Positions 36,681 to 40,891 of a stretch of 40,891 nt of DNA are shown piece by piece. The stretch covers positions 1-40,891 of the forward strand of contig JAAZVW010000010.1 of assembly GCA_018623135.1 (NCBI GenBank), in the 5' to 3' direction. Made by a program: the position numbers and the translations under genes. Origin of the DNA: Pseudomonadota bacterium (GTDB lineage: Bacteria > Pseudomonadota > Alphaproteobacteria > UBA1280 > JAAZVW01). The notes beneath the pieces were generated by a model. The model searched no databases and was not told where the DNA came from. It was given only the letters and a program-made list of their open reading frames with translations. The first letter of the stretch is position 1. Each line of letters opens with the position of its first letter.

Positions 36681-38351
36681 TTATCTACTAGAGCCTCCTT
36701 CGCCTTTTTCAGCATACATACCACCATCTGCAATTTTAAGAAGCTTTTCACCATCTGTCCCATCTTCAGGGAAGCAAGCAATACCAACAGAAGCGCCCAC
36801 AGCAATTTCTTGCCCATCAAAGGTAATCGGTTCAATTACTTTTGCTTTAAGCTCTTTTGCAAGTGTCTCTGCTTTCTCACGGTCTGCATCTAACACAAGA
36901 ACGGCAAATTCATCGCCCCCTAAACGCGTTGGCAAAGCCCTAAACGGAAACATCTCTGTCATACGTTCTGCAACAGCTTTAAGCACCGCATCACCAGCTT
37001 CATGACCATAAGTATCATTAACCGGTTTAAATTTATCTAGATCTATATACAGAAGAGAAAATTTATCTGCCTCGTAAGGCGCACCTTTAAGGGTTGTCAT
37101 AAACCCAGCACGATTTGCAAGCCCTGTAAGCGCATCCGACATCGCTACTTTTTTACGATAAGCGCGCGCCACTTCTTTAAGCACATCTGGCTTAAACGCC
37201 AACGTCTTTTGTTTATCATCGACTAACGCCTGAATGGTTTGTATATGTACAGAAAGTGCTTTAGCAGATTTGTCAAAATCACTGTCATAGTGTTCTAGCG
37301 TGTTTGCTAAAATTTCACGAGAGTCCTCAACCATTTGCGGATCTTGCCCTGCATAAAAAAGCTCCTCCTGCCACTTAGGTGTTTTCTTTGAATGACCTCT
37401 TGTAAGAGCAATAAACAAACCACCAAAAGTAATTAGAGCCCCTGCTAACAAGTCTTGATTAGAAATAGCTTTTAAGCTTAAACCTGTAAGAGGTGATGTT
37501 GCCCACTCCCAAAACAGTGTAGAGACAAAAGATAAAGAGGTTACTGTTGTAAAATTTTCTGCTTTGATAATATTAGAACTCGAAAACTCCAATATACGTG
37601 AAGGCGCCACAATAATAACACCAGCGATCATACCTGCAAATATAGTTGGGGCATGAATAAAATCAGCAAGCGTTGGTAACGCTTCAATAGATTCCTGCTG
37701 TGCCTCTTGAGCAAGCGATATAAGCAAAGTACCAAACAAAAACAACGTACTGATAACAAACATGACAAAACCCACGACACGAGCACGTGATTTAGGGTCA
37801 TTATCTTGTGCTGCCTTCGCATGTGGTCTGTGTAATTCTGCAACAAAAATACGCGAAACCTGCAAGGCACCATACAAAAATGCAAGTAAATATATAACCC
37901 CTAAATCCTCACTATTTAGATCATTACATACTAAAACCACACCAATTGTGATAACCGCAACACCTAAAATTTGATACCGATCAGGTTGCCTGCCTAAAAA
38001 GAACCAACTACCTAAAAGCCCTAAAAGAACACTAATCTTTTGCAACATAGTCCCTTCAGTTGAAGTAACATGAGAAAAAAGAAGCATCCCAATAATATAA
38101 CTCATCATTAGAATTGCGCCATAAACCCATGTATCGACGGAGCGCATACTTTCTTTAGCAAGAGGTCCATGACCTGCCCTTATTAACAACACAAGCGCAC
38201 AACTAACAAATGCTGCACAAGAATAAATAACAGGATTCACCTCCAAAACAACCGCACTATAGCGACCCATAACAGTGTTAATACCCAAAAACACTAATAT
38301 AGCAACAAATGCCTGAACCCAGCCTCTTATTAAAACAGCTTTATCTTGCAT
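36681..38351 (-). CDS. EamA-like multi-TM + GGDEF diguanylate cyclase (core copy)
   Basis: Paralog of 2491-4152; DALTGLANRAGF...RLGGDEFAVLVLD. Confidence 0.9.
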   Translation of the reverse strand: MQDKAVLIRGWVQAFVAILVFLGINTVMGRYSAVVLEVNPVIYSCAAFVSCALVLLIRAGHGPLAKESMRSVDTWVYGAILMMSYIIGMLLFSHVTSTEGTMLQKISVLLGLLGSWFFLGRQPDRYQILGVAVITIGVVLVCNDLNSEDLGVIYLLAFLYGALQVSRIFVAELHRPHAKAAQDNDPKSRARVVGFVMFVISTLFLFGTLLISLAQEAQQESIEALPTLADFIHAPTIFAGMIAGVIIVAPSRILEFSSSNIIKAENFTTVTSLSFVSTLFWEWATSPLTGLSLKAISNQDLLAGALITFGGLFIALTRGHSKKTPKWQEELFYAGQDPQMVEDSREILANTLEHYDSDFDKSAKALSVHIQTIQALVDDKQKTLAFKPDVLKEVARAYRKKVAMSDALTGLANRAGFMTTLKGAPYEADKFSLLYIDLDKFKPVNDTYGHEAGDAVLKAVAERMTEMFPFRALPTRLGGDEFAVLVLDADREKAETLAKELKAKVIEPITFDGQEIAVGASVGIACFPEDGTDGEKLLKIADGGMYAEKGEGGSSR

Positions 38352-38352
38352 C

Positions 38353-38607
38353 TTAATTCTCCATCATGCCTGATACAGCTAACGCAACAAGCACAAGGTT
38401 CATGAGCAAACATAATGTAACAGTTCTGCGCCATGTTTTTTTCTGCTCTTGCACTTCTCGTAAACGATCCAATTCATCAGATCTGCGCTCTTTCTCAATA
38501 AAGCCATCTATATCTTTTACTTTATAGAGTTGCTGTTCTGTAAGCTGTGGACGCTTACGGCGATCATTTTTTTCAGCAGAGTGCATTTGTTCTTTTTTAT
38601 CAGTCAT
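38353..38607 (-). CDS. Small single-TM protein paired with EamA-GGDEF (core copy)
   Basis: 84 aa; LYKVKDIDGFIEKERRSDELDRLREVQEQKKTWRRTVTLCLLMNLVLVALAVSGM; paralog of 4149-4367. Confidence 0.85.
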   Translation of the reverse strand: MTDKKEQMHSAEKNDRRKRPQLTEQQLYKVKDIDGFIEKERRSDELDRLREVQEQKKTWRRTVTLCLLMNLVLVALAVSGMMEN

Positions 38608-38682
38608 TTTATTTATTCTTTATTTTATATTTTTGTTAACGAATAAAAATTGAAGCAGAGATTTAAACATCTTTGAATCTCT

Positions 38683-40891
38683 TTAATAACCTTCTTCTGG
38701 TGGTTTACGCATAATTACTTCACGCTTACCAACATGGTTTGCAGGGCCAATTAAACCATCTGTTTCCATTTGGTCAATAATAGTTGCCGCACGGTTGTAA
38801 CCTATTTTGAGGTGGCGTTGAATAAAAGAGGTAGATGCTTTTTGTTCTCTTGCCACAATTTCAATTGCACGCTGATAAAGCTCGTCACCTGTGTTTTCAA
38901 CACCTGTAATACCAGCACCAGCTTCACCACCGGCTTCTTCAGATGTATCAAAACTCTGAATATATGTTGGCTTAGACTGCTCTTTACAAAATTCTGCCAC
39001 ACGAATACATTCATCTTCATCAACAAAAGCACCATGCAAGCGTGCAAGGTTTGGTGCTCCGTTTTCCATAAACAGCATATCACCTTTACCAAGTAAAGAT
39101 TCAGCACCCTGAGCATCTAGAACTGTACGACTATCAATACGAGAGGTAACATTAAACGAACAACGTGTCGGGATATTAGCTTTAATCAAACCTGTCACCA
39201 CATCTACAGATGGGCGTTGTGTTGCTACAAGTAAATGAATACCCGCCGCACGCGCCATTTGCGCTAAACGTGCAATAGAGACCTCTACCTCTTTACCTGC
39301 AACCATCATCAAATCTGCAAGCTCATCAATAATAACAACAAGGTACGGCAATGGCTCTGTCGCCAGCGGTTTTTCTTCCATTTTAGGCTTGCCAGTTTCT
39401 GGTTCAAAACCAACCTGCACAAGTTTTGTTGGTACCTTACCTTGCTCTTTAAGCTCATTAAATTTAGCATTAAAGTTCTGGATGTTTTTAACCCCTAAAT
39501 CCGCCATCATGCGGTAGCGATTTTCCATTTCTTTTACGGCCCATTTAAGCACCACATTCGCTTTAGAAGGATCTGTCACCACAGGCGTTAACAAATGCGG
39601 AATATCATTATAAATAGAAAGCTCCAGCATTTTAGGGTCAATCATAATAAACTTAAGCTGGTCAGGCGTTAGTCGGTATAACAAACTCACAATAATACCG
39701 TTCATCGCAACCGATTTACCAGAACCTGTTGTACCAGCAATAAGCGCATGAGGCATTTTGGCGATATCCGCATAAACAGGTTTGCCCGATGTATCCACAC
39801 CCATAGAAATAGCAAGCTTACCCGGATGAGTTTCAAATACTTCTGTTGAAAGCAAATCTTTAAAGTTCACCGTATCTCTATCAGCATTCGGCATTTCAAT
39901 ACCTAAAACATTACGACCCGGAATTGTAGCAATACGAATAGAAATAGCCGACATAGCACGCGCTAAATCATCTGCCAAGCCAATCACTTTAGATGATTTT
40001 ACACCTGCTGCAGGCTCTAGCTCATAAATTGTAATCACAGGGCCAGGGCAAATACGCGTCACCTTACCTTCAACGCCAAAATTAGAAAGCTGAGCTTCTA
40101 TTTGTCTGGCATTTTGTTGTAATGCTGTTTCAGAAAGCTGTTTTGCTTCGCCTTTTCTATCATTTAACAAATGAAGCGGTGGTAGCTGATACGCCCCCTC
40201 AGCAGAAGGTGCATCCCCAAATAAAGAGCCCTGTTTTTCTTCCTGAACACGTTTAGATTCTTTTGTTTCATGCTTAGGCATATCCACAGCTGGTGCTTGT
40301 TTTTTCTTTTTAGGTACAAGCGTAAGCTTATTTTTTCTAGCTTCAGGCACAGGTAATCCCATTTCCATTTGTCCTGAAGGCTTCACGCCATAAAAACGAT
40401 GCTTCAAGGCGCTTAAAGCCTGACGCAGTAAAGTCTGCACACGTTTTAAATAAAAGAAAATATCATTAAGCGTAAGCTGTAATAAAAAGAGCGCGCAAAT
40501 AAGCGTTGCTAAAAAAGGCAGAAAGAACGCCGAAAACTCACCAGCCCAACGGGCAAGCGTCGCACTAATTACCACACCAATTAAACCACCATTACCTACG
40601 CCTTGCTCTGTAGGCCAATCGGGCACAAGTGCTATTGTGTGTAAAAGAGAGGCAAAAGAAATAAGCAATGCCGAAAGCATAGCTATTTTTGTCATCACAT
40701 CATAAACAGGTTGGTGGAAGAATAATCTAAAAGACCACGCCATAAAAGTCAGCGGAATCAAAAATGCTGCTCCGCCTATATATTGTAAAAACAAATCAGA
40801 GGTAAAGGCACCCAAAAGCCCTGCCGCGTTGCGGATATATTCATCAGATGTCGCATGATTAAAGCTCGGATCAGCCGGATTGTATGATGTA
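38683..40891 (-). CDS. ftsK: DNA translocase FtsK (5' end beyond window)
   Basis: Walker A AGTTGSGKSVAMNGII, C-terminal gamma domain; frame is open to window edge reading TSYNPADPSFNHATSDEYIRNAAGLLGAF. Confidence 0.96.
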   Translation of the reverse strand, partial: TSYNPADPSFNHATSDEYIRNAAGLLGAFTSDLFLQYIGGAAFLIPLTFMAWSFRLFFHQPVYDVMTKIAMLSALLISFASLLHTIALVPDWPTEQGVGNGGLIGVVISATLARWAGEFSAFFLPFLATLICALFLLQLTLNDIFFYLKRVQTLLRQALSALKHRFYGVKPSGQMEMGLPVPEARKNKLTLVPKKKKQAPAVDMPKHETKESKRVQEEKQGSLFGDAPSAEGAYQLPPLHLLNDRKGEAKQLSETALQQNARQIEAQLSNFGVEGKVTRICPGPVITIYELEPAAGVKSSKVIGLADDLARAMSAISIRIATIPGRNVLGIEMPNADRDTVNFKDLLSTEVFETHPGKLAISMGVDTSGKPVYADIAKMPHALIAGTTGSGKSVAMNGIIVSLLYRLTPDQLKFIMIDPKMLELSIYNDIPHLLTPVVTDPSKANVVLKWAVKEMENRYRMMADLGVKNIQNFNAKFNELKEQGKVPTKLVQVGFEPETGKPKMEEKPLATEPLPYLVVIIDELADLMMVAGKEVEVSIARLAQMARAAGIHLLVATQRPSVDVVTGLIKANIPTRCSFNVTSRIDSRTVLDAQGAESLLGKGDMLFMENGAPNLARLHGAFVDEDECIRVAEFCKEQSKPTYIQSFDTSEEAGGEAGAGITGVENTGDELYQRAIEIVAREQKASTSFIQRHLKIGYNRAATIIDQMETDGLIGPANHVGKREVIMRKPPEEGY

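Overview
Low-GC proteobacterial chromosome segment. The core backbone is recognisable: proS (partial), tRNA-Ser(GGA), lepA, pheT-pheS, thyA-folA, rplT-rpmI, accD, ppa, lapB-like, ihfB, an S49 peptidase, rpsA, cmk, cytochrome b561, a DAACS symporter and ftsK (partial). A ~10.4 kb genomic island (about 992-11370) sits in the 3' end of the tRNA-Ser gene. It has a P4-type tyrosine integrase beside the intact tRNA, an AlpA-like regulator, and a distal 13-bp copy of the tRNA T-arm/acceptor sequence (GACGACAGGATTC). Island cargo: (i) a class II-type Fic protein with a 70-bp-period operator-like array in its promoter; (ii) a translationally coupled small-TM-protein + EamA-like/GGDEF protein module, with a paralogous module in the core backbone at 36681-38607; (iii) an unrecognised soluble (328 aa) + 4-TM (181 aa) gene pair with defence-system-like architecture; (iv) two diverged, inverted copies of a structured ~85-nt element, the first with a sigma70-like promoter and U-tract terminator (sRNA candidate); (v) an OMP, a lipoprotein and orphan ORFs. 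Outside the island the main oddities are a second cytidylate-kinase-like gene with altered CMP-site residues, a Pro/Glu/Asp-rich DUF3530-like lipoprotein, an untracked 42-aa membrane ORF upstream of cytochrome b561, and clusters of orphan small genes. All calls come from reading the sequence and supplied ORFs; no database search was run.
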